This document shows, in pieces, positions 19,247 through 31,006 of a stretch of 64,000 nt of DNA (the stretch's first letter is position 1; every line of letters begins with the position of its first letter). The notes under the pieces are model-generated. The model did no database searches, was not told the origin of the DNA, and worked only from the letters and a program-made list of their open reading frames with translations. The position numbers and the translations under genes were made by a program. Source of the DNA: Microvirga sesbaniae (GTDB taxonomy: Bacteria; Pseudomonadota; Alphaproteobacteria; Rhizobiales; Beijerinckiaceae); assembly GCF_025460805.1 (NCBI RefSeq), contig NZ_JAMXFJ010000003.1:345555-409554 (forward strand), written 5' to 3'.

Positions 19247-20417
19247 GAACGAGCCGCTGACCATCTGGATCGTCTCCGGCGAGGAGTCGGGCGATCAGCT
19301 CGGGGCGAAACTGATGCGCTCCTTGAAGGCGAGGCTCGGAAGCGACCGCCTGCATTTCGGCGGCGTCGGCGGCCATGCCATGGAGGGAGAAGGGCTGAAG
19401 AGCCTGTTTCCCCTCGAAGAGATCGCCGTCATGGGCTTTTCCGCCGTCATTGCCCGGCTCCCTTCGATTGTGAAGCGGATCCGGCTCACGGCGGATGCCG
19501 TCGTGGCGGCAGAGCCCGATATGCTCGTCATCATCGACAGTCCGGATTTCACCCATCGGGTCGCCAAGGCGGTGAGACGCCGGGCGCCTCACATCCCCAT
19601 CATCGATTACGTCAGCCCCTCCGTCTGGGCTTGGCGCCCGGGCCGCGCCCCGAAGATGCGCGCCTATGTGGATCACCTGCTGGCCCTGCTGCCGTTCGAG
19701 CCGGCCGCTCACGAGCGCCTGGGCGGTCCGCCGACCACCTATGTCGGCCATCCGCTGATCGAGCGTCTCGCCGACATCAGGCCGGTGCCGGGCGAGCGCG
19801 GCGGCGCCGGGGACGAACCCCTCAAGCTGCTCGTCCTGCCGGGCAGCCGGCGCTCGGAAGTCAGCCGCCTCATGGAGCCCTTCGGCGAGGCAATGGCCCT
19901 CCTCAGGGAGCGCTCGCCGCGTCCGTTCGAGGTGACGATCCCGGCGGTTGCCCATCTCGCTCAGGACATCAGGGCCCGGGCAAAGTCCTGGCGCGTGCAG
20001 CCGCGGATCGTCGAGGGGGAAGGGGCCAAATGGGCCGCATTCCGCGAGGCGGATGCAGCGCTCGCGGCTTCCGGCACCGTGACCCTCGAGCTCGGCCTCT
20101 CCGGCGTCCCGATGGTGGTGGCCTATCGCGTCTCCAAGATCGAGGAGGTGCTGAAATATCTCATCAAGGCTCCCTCCATCGTGCTGACCAACCTCGTGCT
20201 CGGCGAGAACGTCATCCCGGAGCTCATCCAGTGGGACTGCACGCCCGACAAGCTTGCCGATGCGCTGCTTCCACTCCTTCATGACTCTCCCGAACGCCGG
20301 CGGCAGCTCGCGGCCTTCGGCAAGCTCGATGAGCTGATGCGGATCGGCGACGAAGTGCCGAGCGAGCGCGCGGCGCGGATCGTGGAAGAGGTGCTGGCTT
20401 CCCACAGGAATGCTTGA
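19239..20417 (+). CDS. lpxB: Lipid-A-disaccharide synthase
   Basis: Glycosyltransferase that joins UDP-diacylglucosamine and lipid X. Signatures: SGEESGDQLGAKLM at residues 13-26, YVSPSVWAWRPGR near 124-136, and LVLPGSRRSEV near 203. The C-terminal half has GTVTLELGLSGVPMVVAYR and NLVLGENVIPELIQ. The 392-residue length is normal. The start is a TTG at 19239 inside the end of lpxI; no in-frame ATG is available nearby, and the overlap suggests coupling to lpxI. Last gene of the plus-strand lipid A run. Confidence 0.95.
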   Translation: MAENEPLTIWIVSGEESGDQLGAKLMRSLKARLGSDRLHFGGVGGHAMEGEGLKSLFPLEEIAVMGFSAVIARLPSIVKRIRLTADAVVAAEPDMLVIIDSPDFTHRVAKAVRRRAPHIPIIDYVSPSVWAWRPGRAPKMRAYVDHLLALLPFEPAAHERLGGPPTTYVGHPLIERLADIRPVPGERGGAGDEPLKLLVLPGSRRSEVSRLMEPFGEAMALLRERSPRPFEVTIPAVAHLAQDIRARAKSWRVQPRIVEGEGAKWAAFREADAALAASGTVTLELGLSGVPMVVAYRVSKIEEVLKYLIKAPSIVLTNLVLGENVIPELIQWDCTPDKLADALLPLLHDSPERRRQLAAFGKLDELMRIGDEVPSERAARIVEEVLASHRNA

Positions 20418-20510
20418 AGGGGTCGGGGGATGCACAATCCCCTGGTCGTGCCCGACCCGGCACGGTGATCCCGATCCGGAGAATGCGATGCCTCAGGATT
20501 TGGAAAGGCG

Positions 20511-20550
20511 CTAGCGCATTGGACGGACCCAGAGGGCCGCGTCCGAGGCT
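20511..20550. repeat. Dispersed repeat, family A partial copy (copy 4)
   Basis: CGGACCCAGAGGGCCGCG (20524-20541) differs by one base from the 37811 and 37911 units of the family A repeat. It sits with GGACG/CGTCC arms between lpxB and the gltA terminator. The preceding CGGTGATCCCGATCCG (20464-20479) also matches repeat family B at 37648. Confidence 0.5.
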
Positions 20551-20588
20551 CTAACCCGGTTCGACCGTCCCATCACGGGACCGGACGA

Positions 20589-20613
20589 CAAAAAAGGGGC
20601 CTTTCGGCCCCTT
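20589..20613 (-). terminator. Rho-independent terminator of gltA
   Basis: Read on the minus strand, AAGGGGCC-GAAA-GGCCCCTT (20613 to 20594) is an 8-pair hairpin that continues into TTTTTTG. It lies 26 bases after the gltA stop codon and ends that transcript; it also faces the end of the lpxB transcript. Confidence 0.85.
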
Positions 20614-20638
20614 CTCGCTGTCGGCATGTCCGTCCGCC

Positions 20639-21931
<1,293 letters not shown>

Positions 21932-22105
21932 GCGTCGTGGCCCTTTCAAAAAGGAGGCCGGGCAGAACCTAGAGCAACCTGTGGATCGGAGAAGACCTCC
22001 GTGGTTGCCCAACCGCGGTTTGCCGGTCGGTCGGTAGGATAATGGCGCCTTCGGTAGCTTATCCGTGGGAACGGAGCAAGCACATCTAAAGGCGAGATGC
22101 CCTTG

Positions 22106-23536
22106 CTATGCAGCAGGCGCATCCTTGATTTGGTCCCGAAGACGCAACATGGTTTCGTCCTTGCCGAGCACTGCCATCACGTCGAAGAGACCGGGCGATG
22201 TGGCCCGCCCGGTGAGGGCCGCTCTGAGCGGTTGCGCCACTTGGCCGAGCTTGGCTCCGATGGCCTCGGCGTGCTCGCGCACGACCGCTTCCACGCTGCG
22301 GGCCGACCAGTCGGTGACGGCGTCGAGCTTGTCCGCGATGCCGGCGAGGCGCGTCACGCCGTCCGCGAGCAGGCTCGCCGCCTTCTCGTCGAGATGCAGC
22401 GGGCGCTGCGCGTAGAGATAGTAGGCACTGTCGAGCAGCTCCACGAGGGTCTTGGCGCGTTCCTTCAGGCCGGGCATGGCGGCGATGAGCTTCTCGCGCA
22501 AGCCCGGCCTGAAGGTGCGTCCGAGATGGTGCTCGTCCTTGTCCAGCTCCGGCAGCAGGTCCTCGAGGGCCTGCACCAGGCGCTCGTCGTCCGCCTGGCG
22601 CATGTAGTGACCGTTGAGGTTCTCCAGCTTGGCGAAATCGAAGCGCGCCGGCGACCGGCCGATGCTGCCGAGATCGAAAGCATCGATCATCTCCTGGGTG
22701 GAGAAGATCTCCTGATCCCCGTGACTCCAGCCGAGGCGCACGAGATAGTTGCGCAGGGCCTCGGGAAGATAGCCCAGGCTGCGATAAGCCTCGACGCCGA
22801 GAGCGCCGTGCCGCTTCGACAGCTTGGCACCGTCGGGTCCGTGGATGAGCGGAATATGCGCCATCTTCGGCACGTCCCAGCCGAGCGCCTGATAGATCTG
22901 CGTCTGCCGGGCCGCGTTGGTCAGGTGGTCGTCGCCGCGGATCACGTGAGTCACGTTCATGTCGTGGTCGTCCACCACCACGGCCAGCATATAGGTGGGC
23001 GTGCCGTCCGAGCGCAGAAGGACAAGATCGTCGAGATCCTTGTTCTGCCAGACCACCCGGCCCTGCACCTCGTCCTCGACCACCGTCTCGCCCTCGGTCG
23101 GCGCCTTGAGGCGGATGACGGGCTTGACGCCCGCCGGTGCCTCCGCGGGGTCGCGGTCGCGCCAGCGGCCATCGTAGCGCAGGGGCCGGCCCTCCTTGCG
23201 GGCGGTCTCGCGCATCTCCTCCAGTTCCTGCTGGCTGGCATAGCAGCGATAGGCGCGGCCCTGCGCCAGCAGGCTCTCCGCGACCTCCCGATGGCGGCCG
23301 GCCCGGGAGAACTGGTAGACCACGTCGCCATCCCAATCGAGGCCGAGCCATTGGAGCCCGTCGAGGATCGCCGCGATGGCGGCATCGGTGGAGCGCTCCC
23401 GATCCGTGTCCTCGATGCGCAGCAGCATCTTGCCCCCGTGGCGCTTGGCGTAGAGCCAGTTGAACAGGGCCGTGCGCCCGCCGCCGATATGCAGGAAGCC
23501 GGTGGGAGAGGGGGCGAAGCGGGTGACGACGGTCAT
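22106..23536 (-). CDS. gltX: Glutamyl-tRNA synthetase
   Basis: Class I aminoacyl-tRNA synthetase charging tRNA-Glu. HIGG (the HIGH motif) is at residues 16-19 in [15 protein letters not shown] and KLSKR (KMSKS motif) occurs near 246 in [12 protein letters not shown]. The 476-residue length is typical of the discriminating or non-discriminating bacterial enzymes. ATG at 23536 ([11 protein letters not shown]) is the conserved start with AAGG upstream; the ten extra codons to 23566 are not conserved. It is divergent from comEC. Confidence 0.96.
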   Translation of the reverse strand: MTVVTRFAPSPTGFLHIGGGRTALFNWLYAKRHGGKMLLRIEDTDRERSTDAAIAAILDGLQWLGLDWDGDVVYQFSRAGRHREVAESLLAQGRAYRCYASQQELEEMRETARKEGRPLRYDGRWRDRDPAEAPAGVKPVIRLKAPTEGETVVEDEVQGRVVWQNKDLDDLVLLRSDGTPTYMLAVVVDDHDMNVTHVIRGDDHLTNAARQTQIYQALGWDVPKMAHIPLIHGPDGAKLSKRHGALGVEAYRSLGYLPEALRNYLVRLGWSHGDQEIFSTQEMIDAFDLGSIGRSPARFDFAKLENLNGHYMRQADDERLVQALEDLLPELDKDEHHLGRTFRPGLREKLIAAMPGLKERAKTLVELLDSAYYLYAQRPLHLDEKAASLLADGVTRLAGIADKLDAVTDWSARSVEAVVREHAEAIGAKLGQVAQPLRAALTGRATSPGLFDVMAVLGKDETMLRLRDQIKDAPAA

Positions 23537-23682
23537 CGCGGGAAACCTTGAATGGAAAAAACTCAACGAGCTGAGCGGCTTGTACCGTCCGCAGCGTCAT
23601 CCGACTCAATCCACAGGACGGTTTGGGCCGGGGCGTGCAGTCGTCTAGCATGCAACCTGACCCGCGTTAAGCCGAAGCCACG

Positions 23683-25968
23683 ATGGAAGACAACCGAGAG
23701 AAGCCCTATCGGATCCCGCGCCACGGCGCGCGGGCCGTGGTGCTGCCTCGGCCCTGGGCTTACCCGGTCGAATGGCGTCGTCTCGACGGTCGTGGCTGGC
23801 TCTCCCGGAGCATCGCTCACGAGATGGACCAGCGCCGGCTCTTTCCTTGGATACCGGTCTTTTTCGGCATCGGCATCGTCCTTTTCTTCCAGGCCGATGG
23901 CCAGCCGGCCCTTTGGGCGCCGTTCGGCGCAGCCGCATCCTGTGCCGCTGCCGCAGTCGCTCTTCGACGGGTTCAGGCGGTCTCCATCGCCCTGATCGCG
24001 ATCGCCGCGCTCTTCGCGGGCTTTTCGGCCGGGGCCATCCGCATGCGGTCCGTGGCCGCCCCGGCGCTCTCCCGCATCGTCGTTACGCCGGTCACAGGCT
24101 TCATCGAGTCCATCGAGGAGCGGCCGGAGGGCAAGCGGCTGCTGCTGCATGTGGTCGAGATGAGGAATGTCCCGGATGCGGAGCGGCCCGAGCGCATTCG
24201 GGTCTCCGTGCGCCGCGGGATCGAACTTTCGCCCGGGCAGCTGATGACCGGCACGGCGCGGCTGTTGCCGCCGTCGCAGCCCGCATGGCCCGGGGGCTAC
24301 GACTTCGCCCGGGACGCCTATTTCAAGGGGATCGGCGCGGTGGGGTCGATGGTCGGTCAGATCCGCCCGACCGCGTCGCCGCCCGGCGCGAGTTCGGCTC
24401 CGACTTGGGCTCTGTGGCTGGCCGCGTCCGTCGACGCAGCCCGCAATGCCCTGACCGAGCGCATCGCCACCTCCATCGGGGGAGCGGCCGGAGGCGTCGG
24501 TGCCGCGCTGGTGACGGGCAAGCGCGGCCTCATCCCGGAGCAGACGAACGCGGTCCTGCGCGGCGCCGGCATCTATCACATCGTGTCGATCTCGGGCCTC
24601 CACATGGTCCTGGCCGCAGGCACCTTCTTCTGGCTGGTGCGGGCCCTCCTGGCCCTTGCGCCGGGTCTTGCTCTGTCGTGGCCGGTCAAGAAGATCGCCG
24701 CCGTGGCCGCGATGGTCGGGGCCACGATCTACTGCATCTTCTCGGGCTCGGATGTCGCCACGGAGCGCTCGCTCATCATGACTCTCGTGATGTTCGGGGC
24801 GGTTATGGCGGACCGTCCCGCCTTGAGCATCCGCAACCTGTCGATCTCCGCCCTCGTGGTGCTCGCGCGGGAGCCGGAGGCGCTCCTCGGCCCGAGCTTC
24901 CAGATGTCGTTCAGCGCGGTTGCCGCCATGATGGCCCTCGTGCCTCTCATGCATCGGAGGGTTCCCGACGGAGGGTCCTCCGGTCTTGTCGCGCGCGTCG
25001 CGTCCAGGGCAGCGCGGCCGGCGTTCGGACTTGTCACGACGACCCTGGTGGCCAGCGTCGCGACCGCGCCGTTCGCAGCCTATCATTTCCAGAGCCTGAA
25101 CCCCTACGGTCTCGTGGGCAACGCGCTGGCCCTTCCGCTCGTCTCCCTTGTCGCGATGCCGTGTGCCGTGCTTGGCGTCCTGGCCTATCCTTTCGGCCTC
25201 GACCGGCCGATCTGGCAACTCATGGGAGCCGCGGTCTCGCAGGTGCTCGATGTGTCGACCTGGGTCGGCGGCTTCGGCGGGTCGACTCTGGTCGTTCCGG
25301 CCCTGGGCAGCGCCTCTCTCGTCCTCCTGAGCGTCGGGCTGATCCTGCTGGCGCTGCCCGCGTCCTCCCTGCGCTGGCTGGCGGTCGTACCCGCCGGGGT
25401 GGGGCTCGCCTGCGCGGCTGTTCCGTACCGCTACGACGTCTTCATCGACCGGGACGGAGCAGGGGCGGCCATCCGCGGCCGGGACAGTCGGCTGACGCTC
25501 GTCGGGCGCCCGTCTCGCTTCATCGCCGAGCAATGGTTGCGTGCCGACGGGGATGCGAGGAGCGTTGACGATGCGAGCCTCAGACGGGACGCCAGATGCG
25601 ACAGGGCCGGCTGCGTGGTGGCGGCTGCCGGCGGACGCTGGATCGCATTCGTCCAGGAGTTCTCTGCCTTCGAAGAGGATTGCCGCCGCGCCGCGGTGGT
25701 GGTCTCACGGCTCCAGGCGCCGCCGGGCTGCAAGGCCGGCTTCGTCTGGGACGGTGGGGCGTTGAAGGAAAGCGGAGCGACGACGATCCGCTTCACACCC
25801 GAGGCCGTCGAGGTGCGCTCTGTCCGGACAGGAAGCCAGATCCGGCCATGGTCGGAGGCGGCGCATCGGCCGGAGCTGTCGCCCGCTCGGGAAGGGCCGC
25901 GCCGAGCGCAACCGATCCCCGAGCAGGATCTTCCCGAAGAAGGCGTCAGTACCGGCGAACCAGACTGA
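23683..25968 (+). CDS. comEC: ComEC/Rec2-family competence protein
   Basis: Polytopic membrane protein of the DNA-uptake channel family. The N-terminal part has two hydrophobic segments and a DUF4131-type domain ([17 protein letters not shown]), then the competence core with [18 protein letters not shown] and many membrane segments (about residues 290-560). The soluble tail (about 580-730) is in the place of the metallo-beta-lactamase domain, but the HxHxDH zinc motif is missing; only scattered Cys residues are seen. At 761 residues it has a complete family length. Its last 23 bases overlap the end of lexA on the other strand. Whether the host is naturally competent cannot be judged. Confidence 0.9.
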   Translation: MEDNREKPYRIPRHGARAVVLPRPWAYPVEWRRLDGRGWLSRSIAHEMDQRRLFPWIPVFFGIGIVLFFQADGQPALWAPFGAAASCAAAAVALRRVQAVSIALIAIAALFAGFSAGAIRMRSVAAPALSRIVVTPVTGFIESIEERPEGKRLLLHVVEMRNVPDAERPERIRVSVRRGIELSPGQLMTGTARLLPPSQPAWPGGYDFARDAYFKGIGAVGSMVGQIRPTASPPGASSAPTWALWLAASVDAARNALTERIATSIGGAAGGVGAALVTGKRGLIPEQTNAVLRGAGIYHIVSISGLHMVLAAGTFFWLVRALLALAPGLALSWPVKKIAAVAAMVGATIYCIFSGSDVATERSLIMTLVMFGAVMADRPALSIRNLSISALVVLAREPEALLGPSFQMSFSAVAAMMALVPLMHRRVPDGGSSGLVARVASRAARPAFGLVTTTLVASVATAPFAAYHFQSLNPYGLVGNALALPLVSLVAMPCAVLGVLAYPFGLDRPIWQLMGAAVSQVLDVSTWVGGFGGSTLVVPALGSASLVLLSVGLILLALPASSLRWLAVVPAGVGLACAAVPYRYDVFIDRDGAGAAIRGRDSRLTLVGRPSRFIAEQWLRADGDARSVDDASLRRDARCDRAGCVVAAAGGRWIAFVQEFSAFEEDCRRAAVVVSRLQAPPGCKAGFVWDGGALKESGATTIRFTPEAVEVRSVRTGSQIRPWSEAAHRPELSPAREGPRRAQPIPEQDLPEEGVSTGEPD

Positions 25969-26650
25969 CGAGCTTGCCCTGAATCTTGACCCGATCGGGG
26001 CCGAGCACGCGGGTTTCATAGGCCTGGTTCGCGGCCTCGAGGGCGATGGAGGATCCCCGACGGCGGAAGCGCTTCAAAGTCGCCTCCTCGTCGTCGATCA
26101 GGGCCACGATGATGTCGCCCGTATTGGCCGTGTCCTGCCGGCGGATCACCACGAGATCGCCGTCGAGAATGCCGGCCTCCACCATCGAGTCGCCCCGAAC
26201 TTCCAGAGCGAAGTGATCGCCCTGGGCCAGGAAATCGCCCGACAGGGTGATGGAGTGGCTGCGGGTCTGGATGGCCGAGATCGGCACACCGGCGGCGATC
26301 CGGCCCATGACCGGGATCGTCGCTTCCCGATCGCGCGGATCGGGCGCCGGCTGTGGCGCGGCCTTGGTCTTACCGGCGAGGCCCCCCTCGACCACGCTCG
26401 GGGTGAACCGGCGCTGGCTCCCCGCGCCGCTCGTGCTCTCCGGCAACCGGATCACCTCAAGGGCCCGGGCGCGGTTCGGCAGGCGGCGGATGAAGCCGCG
26501 CTCCTCGAGCGCCGTGATCAGGCGATGAATGCCGGACTTGGACTTGAGATCGAGCGCATCCTTCATCTCGTCGAAGGACGGCGGCACGCCGGTCTCACGC
26601 AGCCGCTCATGAATGAAGCGGAGCAATTCGTGCTGTTTACGCGTCAGCAT
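25946..26650 (-). CDS. lexA: SOS-response repressor LexA
   Basis: Represses DNA-damage genes and self-cleaves when RecA is activated. The N-terminal winged helix ([33 protein letters not shown]) is of the alphaproteobacterial kind that reads GAAC/GTTC half-sites. The self-cleavage site is Ala120-Gly121 in [10 protein letters not shown]. The catalytic dyad is Ser155 (RGDSMVEAG) and Lys193 (ATLKRFRRR). The linker is long (about residues 70-110), giving 234 residues. It has its own LexA-box promoter (26702-26730), separated from moeA by 109 bases. The gene ends inside comEC. Confidence 0.97.
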   Translation of the reverse strand: MLTRKQHELLRFIHERLRETGVPPSFDEMKDALDLKSKSGIHRLITALEERGFIRRLPNRARALEVIRLPESTSGAGSQRRFTPSVVEGGLAGKTKAAPQPAPDPRDREATIPVMGRIAAGVPISAIQTRSHSITLSGDFLAQGDHFALEVRGDSMVEAGILDGDLVVIRRQDTANTGDIIVALIDDEEATLKRFRRRGSSIALEAANQAYETRVLGPDRVKIQGKLVSLVRRY

Positions 26651-26666
26651 GGCTGGCCCTTACTGC

Positions 26667-26681
26667 CCCTCAGCGGGGCGA
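26667..26681 (-). promoter_or_regulatory. Small hairpin in the lexA leader
   Basis: GCCCC-GCTGA-GGGGC on the minus strand forms a five-pair hairpin in the lexA leader, between the predicted promoter and the ATG. It has no T-run. It may affect stability or translation, but nothing in the sequence shows how. Confidence 0.35.
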
Positions 26682-26701
26682 TTCTGAAACAAATCGGGAA
26701 C

Positions 26702-26730
26702 AAGGTAGCTGTTCCCGCTGTGTTCCGCAA
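26702..26730 (-). promoter_or_regulatory. Auto-repressed lexA promoter with LexA box
   Basis: On the minus strand, TTGCGG (26730-26725) and TACCTT (26707-26702) are separated by 17 bases. GAAC-ACAGCGG-GAAC (26725-26711) is a LexA box in the spacer, the same arrangement as the first box upstream of the small gene at 1670. A second, wider pairing GGGAAC/GTTCCC (N9 between the GAAC and GTTC cores) overlaps the -10 region. LexA would repress itself here. Confidence 0.8.
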
Positions 26731-26759
26731 GCCTGGGTATTCCAGAATTGATCAACAGG

Positions 26760-28016
26760 TCAGCAGAAGCGCTCGAGCCTGATGATCCGGCAGGCCTCTC
26801 CGGCCGCAGCCGCGGGGGCGTGAGGCGGGCGGACCAGGAGCGCGTCCGAGCGCTCGAGGATGCTCAGCATCGACGAATCCTGGAGCAGATGCGGGGTCGC
26901 GACCGGCAGCATCAGGCGCTCGGGCCCCTTGGTCAGGCTCACGGGAACGTCCTGGAACGAGAGCGAGGCGCGCATGTAGTCCTGACGCTCGCGATTGGCC
27001 GGAAGATCGGCGCCCAGTACGGCATCCTCCGTCGGGTCGTCGGCCGCTTTCTGGTCGCCAAGGAGCGCACGGATGGCCGGAATCAGGAAGAGCACGGCGC
27101 AGACCAGAGAGGAGACCGGATTGCCCGGCAGGCCCAGGAGCAGGGTTCGTCCGAGGCGCCCGTGCATCAGGGGCTTTCCCGGCCGCAGCGCCACGCGCCA
27201 GAAGCCGAGGTCCATGCCGTGGCGGCTCAAGGCCTCCTGCACCAGGTCGTGCTCGCCCACGGATGCGCCGCCGAGCGTCACGAGGATGTCGGCTCCGGCG
27301 TCCCTGGCCGTCCGGATCCGCTCGTCGAGCGACTCGAGGGTGTCGCGGGCGATGCCGAGATCGATCGCTTCCGCGCCGGCCCTCTCCGCCATGAGGATCG
27401 TGGCCGGCAGGCTCGAGGCGGTGATCTGGTCGGGACCGACAGGCTCGCCCGCCCGCACCAGCTCGTCGCCGGTCGCGAGAATGGCGACTCGCGGCCTGCG
27501 GTGCACGCCGAGTTCCCCGTGGCCCATGGCGGCCGCGAGAGCGACATGGCGGGAATCCAGGCGCAATCCGGCCTGCAGGAGCACATCGCCGGCCCGGAAA
27601 TCGAGGCCGGCGGCCCGGATATGACGACCCGGGCGGGTCGCCTCCTTGACGGTCACCTGATCGCCCGATCTCTCCGCGTCCTCCTGCAGGACCACCGCAT
27701 CGGCGCCGGCAGGAACAGGAGCCCCGGTGAAGATCCGAACGGCGTCGCCGGCGCCGACAGCCCCGGAGAATCGGTTTCCGGCCGCGCTCGCCCCAATCAC
27801 CCGCAGGGTCTTCGGAACGGTCGCACAATCGGCGCTTCGCACCGCATAGCCGTCCATCGCGGAGGCCGGGAAGGGGGGCTGGTCCCGAAGCGCGCTCACA
27901 TCTTGGGCGAGGGTCCGGCCCGCGCAGGCGGCCAGGGGCACATGCTCGGTCTCGACCGGTCTTTCGACACTTGCCAGAACGCGGGACAGAGCATCCTCGA
28001 CCGAAATCAGGTTCAT
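26760..28016 (-). CDS. moeA: Molybdopterin molybdotransferase MoeA
   Basis: Inserts molybdate into adenylated molybdopterin. The sequence shows [14 protein letters not shown] (about residues 47-60), the glycine-rich [13 protein letters not shown] near 99, and the MoeA/MogA signature [16 protein letters not shown] near 248. Then [16 protein letters not shown] marks domain III. The 418-residue length is typical. Its start overlaps the moaC stop by four bases (ATGA). This is the distal gene of the trp-moa run. Confidence 0.96.
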   Translation of the reverse strand: MNLISVEDALSRVLASVERPVETEHVPLAACAGRTLAQDVSALRDQPPFPASAMDGYAVRSADCATVPKTLRVIGASAAGNRFSGAVGAGDAVRIFTGAPVPAGADAVVLQEDAERSGDQVTVKEATRPGRHIRAAGLDFRAGDVLLQAGLRLDSRHVALAAAMGHGELGVHRRPRVAILATGDELVRAGEPVGPDQITASSLPATILMAERAGAEAIDLGIARDTLESLDERIRTARDAGADILVTLGGASVGEHDLVQEALSRHGMDLGFWRVALRPGKPLMHGRLGRTLLLGLPGNPVSSLVCAVLFLIPAIRALLGDQKAADDPTEDAVLGADLPANRERQDYMRASLSFQDVPVSLTKGPERLMLPVATPHLLQDSSMLSILERSDALLVRPPHAPAAAAGEACRIIRLERFC

Positions 28017-28489
28017 GGCGCCTCGAAATCCCCCGAGCGGCCGCCGCTCTTGCGGCGCAGGCGCACGTGCTCGATCCGCATCGCCTTGTCGACGGCCTTC
28101 ACCATGTCGTAGATCGTCAGGCAGGCGACGGAGACGGCGGTCAGGGCCTCCATCTCGACGCCCGTCTGGCCCGATACCTTCACTTCGGCGCTCACCCTCA
28201 CGCCCGGAAGGCTGTCATCGAGGGTGCAGTCGACCTTCACCTTCGAGATGAGAAGGGGATGACAGAGCGGGATGAGTTCGTGAGTGCGCTTGGACGCCAT
28301 GATCCCGGCGAGACGGGCCGTGCCGAGAACGTCGCCCTTCTTGGCCTCGCCGTGGCGGATCAGGTCGAGCGTTTCCGCCTGCATGATCACGCATCCCTCG
28401 GCGATCGCGGTGCGGCTGGTGACGCCCTTGTCGGAGACGTCGACCATGCTGGCCTGACCGGTCGCATCGAGGTGCGTGAGTTTCGTCAT
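28013..28489 (-). CDS. moaC: Cyclic pyranopterin monophosphate synthase MoaC
   Basis: Second step of molybdenum cofactor synthesis, forming cPMP. Motifs: [17 protein letters not shown] at the N-terminus, the active-site [14 protein letters not shown] near 72-85, and [19 protein letters not shown] with the catalytic Lys segment after it ([10 protein letters not shown]). The 158-residue length is normal. It overlaps both neighbours, trpC upstream and moeA downstream, by four bases, so all three are coupled. Confidence 0.96.
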   Translation of the reverse strand: MTKLTHLDATGQASMVDVSDKGVTSRTAIAEGCVIMQAETLDLIRHGEAKKGDVLGTARLAGIMASKRTHELIPLCHPLLISKVKVDCTLDDSLPGVRVSAEVKVSGQTGVEMEALTAVSVACLTIYDMVKAVDKAMRIEHVRLRRKSGGRSGDFEAP

Positions 28490-29286
28490 GCGCCCTCGCC
28501 GAACAGAAGCTTCCGGGTGGCCGCCGCAACATCGGCCTGACGCATCAGGCTCTCACCCACGAGAAACGTGCGGATGTGGACCTCCGACAGCCGCTCGATG
28601 TCGGACCGCGTGAAGATCCCGCTCTCTCCGACGACGATGCGGTCCGACGGGATCAGGGGTGCCAGTTCCTCGCTGACGCCGAGGGACACCTCGAAGGTGC
28701 GCAGGTTGCGGTTGTTGATGCCGATCAGCCGGGTGCCGAGGGGCAGGGCGCGCTCCAGTTCGGCGCGATCGTGCACCTCGACCAGCACGTCCATGCCGAG
28801 ATCATGGGCCGCGTCGATCAGGGCGCGGGCCTCCCCGTCGGAGACGCTCGCCATGATCACCAGGATGCAGTCGGCTCCCCAGGCCCGGGCCTCGTAGACC
28901 TGGTAGGGCTCGAACAGGAAGTCCTTGCGCAGCGCCGGCAGGCCGGACGCGTCGCGGGCCTGGGCCAGGTACTCGGGCCTGCCCTGGAAGGACGGTTCGT
29001 CGGTCAGGACCGACAGGCAGGTGGCGCCGCCCTCCGCATAGGCCCGTGCGAGGCTCGGCGGGTCGAAGTCGGCGCGGATCAGCCCTTTGGACGGACTTGC
29101 CTTCTTCACCTCGGCGATGAGAGCCGGGCGCCCTTCGGTGAGATGGCGCTCGATGGCCCTGGCGAATCCGCGCGCCGGCGCGGCCGAGCGGGCGCGCCGC
29201 TCCATCTCGCTTTGCGAAACGGCAGCCTTCGCGGCTTCGATCTCCCGGCGCTTGTAAGCTTCGATCTTGCTGAGAACGTCAGCCAT
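28486..29286 (-). CDS. trpC: Indole-3-glycerol phosphate synthase
   Basis: TIM-barrel enzyme of tryptophan synthesis converting CdRP to indole-3-glycerol phosphate. Signatures: [13 protein letters not shown] at the start, [13 protein letters not shown] near 56-68 with the catalytic Lys, [10 protein letters not shown] near 94, [11 protein letters not shown] near 117, and [12 protein letters not shown] near 193. It is not fused to TrpF. The 266-residue length is normal. It lies 13 bases after trpD and overlaps moaC by four bases. Confidence 0.97.
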   Translation of the reverse strand: MADVLSKIEAYKRREIEAAKAAVSQSEMERRARSAAPARGFARAIERHLTEGRPALIAEVKKASPSKGLIRADFDPPSLARAYAEGGATCLSVLTDEPSFQGRPEYLAQARDASGLPALRKDFLFEPYQVYEARAWGADCILVIMASVSDGEARALIDAAHDLGMDVLVEVHDRAELERALPLGTRLIGINNRNLRTFEVSLGVSEELAPLIPSDRIVVGESGIFTRSDIERLSEVHIRTFLVGESLMRQADVAAATRKLLFGEGA

Positions 29287-29299
29287 GGAAGCCCCTCGC

Positions 29300-30313
29300 T
29301 CAGCTGTTGGACACTTTGACGAGGCGCTCGAGCGTCGCCTTGGAGGCGCCGCTGTCCAGAGCCCGGGACGCCCGGTCGAGCCCGTCGCGCAGGTTCTCGG
29401 CTTCGTCCGCGACCACGAGCGAGGCGGCCGCGTTCAACAGGGCGACATCCCGATAGGGGATCCGGGCGCCGTCCAGGACGGCGCGCAGCTGGGCCGCATT
29501 GTGCTCCGGATCGCCGCCTCGCAGGTCGTCGAGCGAGACGGTCGGCAGGCCGACCTCCTCGGGCGTCACGGTGAAGCGGCGGATCGCGCCGTTCTCCAGG
29601 GCCGCCACGAAGGTCGGCCCGGTCGTGGTCATCTCGTCGAGGCCGTCGGAGCCGTGGACGGTCCAGACCTTCTGAGATCCGAGCTCCTTCAGAACCTGGG
29701 TGAGCGGCTCGATCCAAGCTTCCGAAAACACGCCGAGAAGCTGGCGCTTGACGCCGGCAGGATTGGCGAGCGGACCGAGCAGGTTGAAGATCGTCCGGGT
29801 GCCGAGCTCGACCCGCACGGGGGCCACGTGGCGCATGGCGGCGTGATGGGTCTGGGCGAACATGAAGCAGAGTTTGGTCTCGTCGAGGCACCGCTCCAGG
29901 CCCTCCGGATCGAGGCCGAGCCGGAGGCCGAGAGCCGCCAGGACGTCCGCCGTGCCGGATTTGGAGGAGGCCGCCCGGTTGCCGTGCTTGGCCACGGGAA
30001 CGCCGCAGGACGCCACGATGATCGACGCGAGGGTGGAGATGTTGTAGCTGCCCTTGTGGTCGCCGCCGGTGCCGACGATGTCCACGGCCTTGTCAGGCGC
30101 ATTGACCCGCAGCATGCGGCCACGCATGGCCGTGACGGCGCCGACGATCTCCTCCAGAGCCTCGCCGCGCACCCGCAGCGCCATCAGGAAGGCGCCGCCC
30201 TGGGCGGGCGTCACTTCGCCGGAGAGCAGGTCGTCGAAGGCATCCCGCGCCTCGTCGCGCGTCAGGGATGCGCCCGTGGCGACCTTGGCGAGATAGGATT
30301 TGAACGATTCCAT
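29300..30313 (-). CDS. trpD: Anthranilate phosphoribosyltransferase
   Basis: Transfers phosphoribose from PRPP to anthranilate. The PRPP-binding motif [14 protein letters not shown] is near residues 80-93, [17 protein letters not shown] near 106, and the sequence has the expected [10 protein letters not shown] near 173. The 337-residue length is normal. ATG at 30313 ([11 protein letters not shown]) is preferred; the 20 codons upstream overlap the end of trpG. The spacing to trpG is five bases. Confidence 0.97.
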   Translation of the reverse strand: MESFKSYLAKVATGASLTRDEARDAFDDLLSGEVTPAQGGAFLMALRVRGEALEEIVGAVTAMRGRMLRVNAPDKAVDIVGTGGDHKGSYNISTLASIIVASCGVPVAKHGNRAASSKSGTADVLAALGLRLGLDPEGLERCLDETKLCFMFAQTHHAAMRHVAPVRVELGTRTIFNLLGPLANPAGVKRQLLGVFSEAWIEPLTQVLKELGSQKVWTVHGSDGLDEMTTTGPTFVAALENGAIRRFTVTPEEVGLPTVSLDDLRGGDPEHNAAQLRAVLDGARIPYRDVALLNAAASLVVADEAENLRDGLDRASRALDSGASKATLERLVKVSNS

Positions 30314-30318
30314 CGCTT

Positions 30319-30948
30319 TCACTGTCCTGCTGATGCTGCGGCACCACCGACAGCCCGGTATCTGGCGTTCCAATCCGCCGCGAGATCGAAGAAATTGCGC
30401 ATGATCGTCACGCCGTGCTCCGACAGGATGCTTTCAGGGTGGAATTGCACACCGTGGATCGGCAGGGCGCGGTGCGACAGGCCCATCACGAGGCCGTCGG
30501 AGGTTTCCGCCGTGACCTGGAGGTCGGCCGGGCAGGTTTCGCGGTCGACGATGAGCGAATGGTAGCGGGTCGCCTTGAAGGGGCCGTTGATGCCGCGGAA
30601 GACGGCCTGCCCGCCGTGCTCCACGTCGGAGACCTTGCCGTGCATGGGCAGGGGCGCCCGCGAGACGGTGCCGCCGAAGACCTGGCCGATCGTCTGCAGC
30701 CCGAGGCAGACCCCGAAGGTCGGGATGTCGGGCGAGGCCCGCCTGACCAGGTCGAGGCAGATCCCCGCCTCGTTCGGCGTGCAGGGGCCGGGAGACAGCA
30801 CGATGGCGTCCGGCTGGGAGGCGAGCACCTCGTCGGTCGTGATGGCGTCGTTGCGCACCACGTCGACGGAGGTCGCGAGGGGACCGAGCAGATGCACCAG
30901 GTTCCAGGTGAAGCTGTCGTAGTTGTCGATGACGAGAACGCGGGTCAT
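30319..30948 (-). CDS. trpG: Anthranilate synthase component II (glutamine amidotransferase)
   Basis: Supplies ammonia from glutamine to TrpE; often also usable as PabA. Class I amidotransferase with [15 protein letters not shown] at the start, the nucleophile Cys in [12 protein letters not shown] (about residue 80), and the His-Glu pair in [13 protein letters not shown] near 174. The 209-residue length is slightly longer than average at the C-terminus. It is a separate gene from trpE here, whereas in Rhizobium the two are fused. trpE ends 58 bases upstream. Confidence 0.95.
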   Translation of the reverse strand: MTRVLVIDNYDSFTWNLVHLLGPLATSVDVVRNDAITTDEVLASQPDAIVLSPGPCTPNEAGICLDLVRRASPDIPTFGVCLGLQTIGQVFGGTVSRAPLPMHGKVSDVEHGGQAVFRGINGPFKATRYHSLIVDRETCPADLQVTAETSDGLVMGLSHRALPIHGVQFHPESILSEHGVTIMRNFFDLAADWNARYRAVGGAAASAGQ

Positions 30949-31006
30949 AGCGCGCCGACGTTCGCGTAAGCGAAGCTCCCGGTCAAGGGACGCCTTGGCT
31001 CACCGC

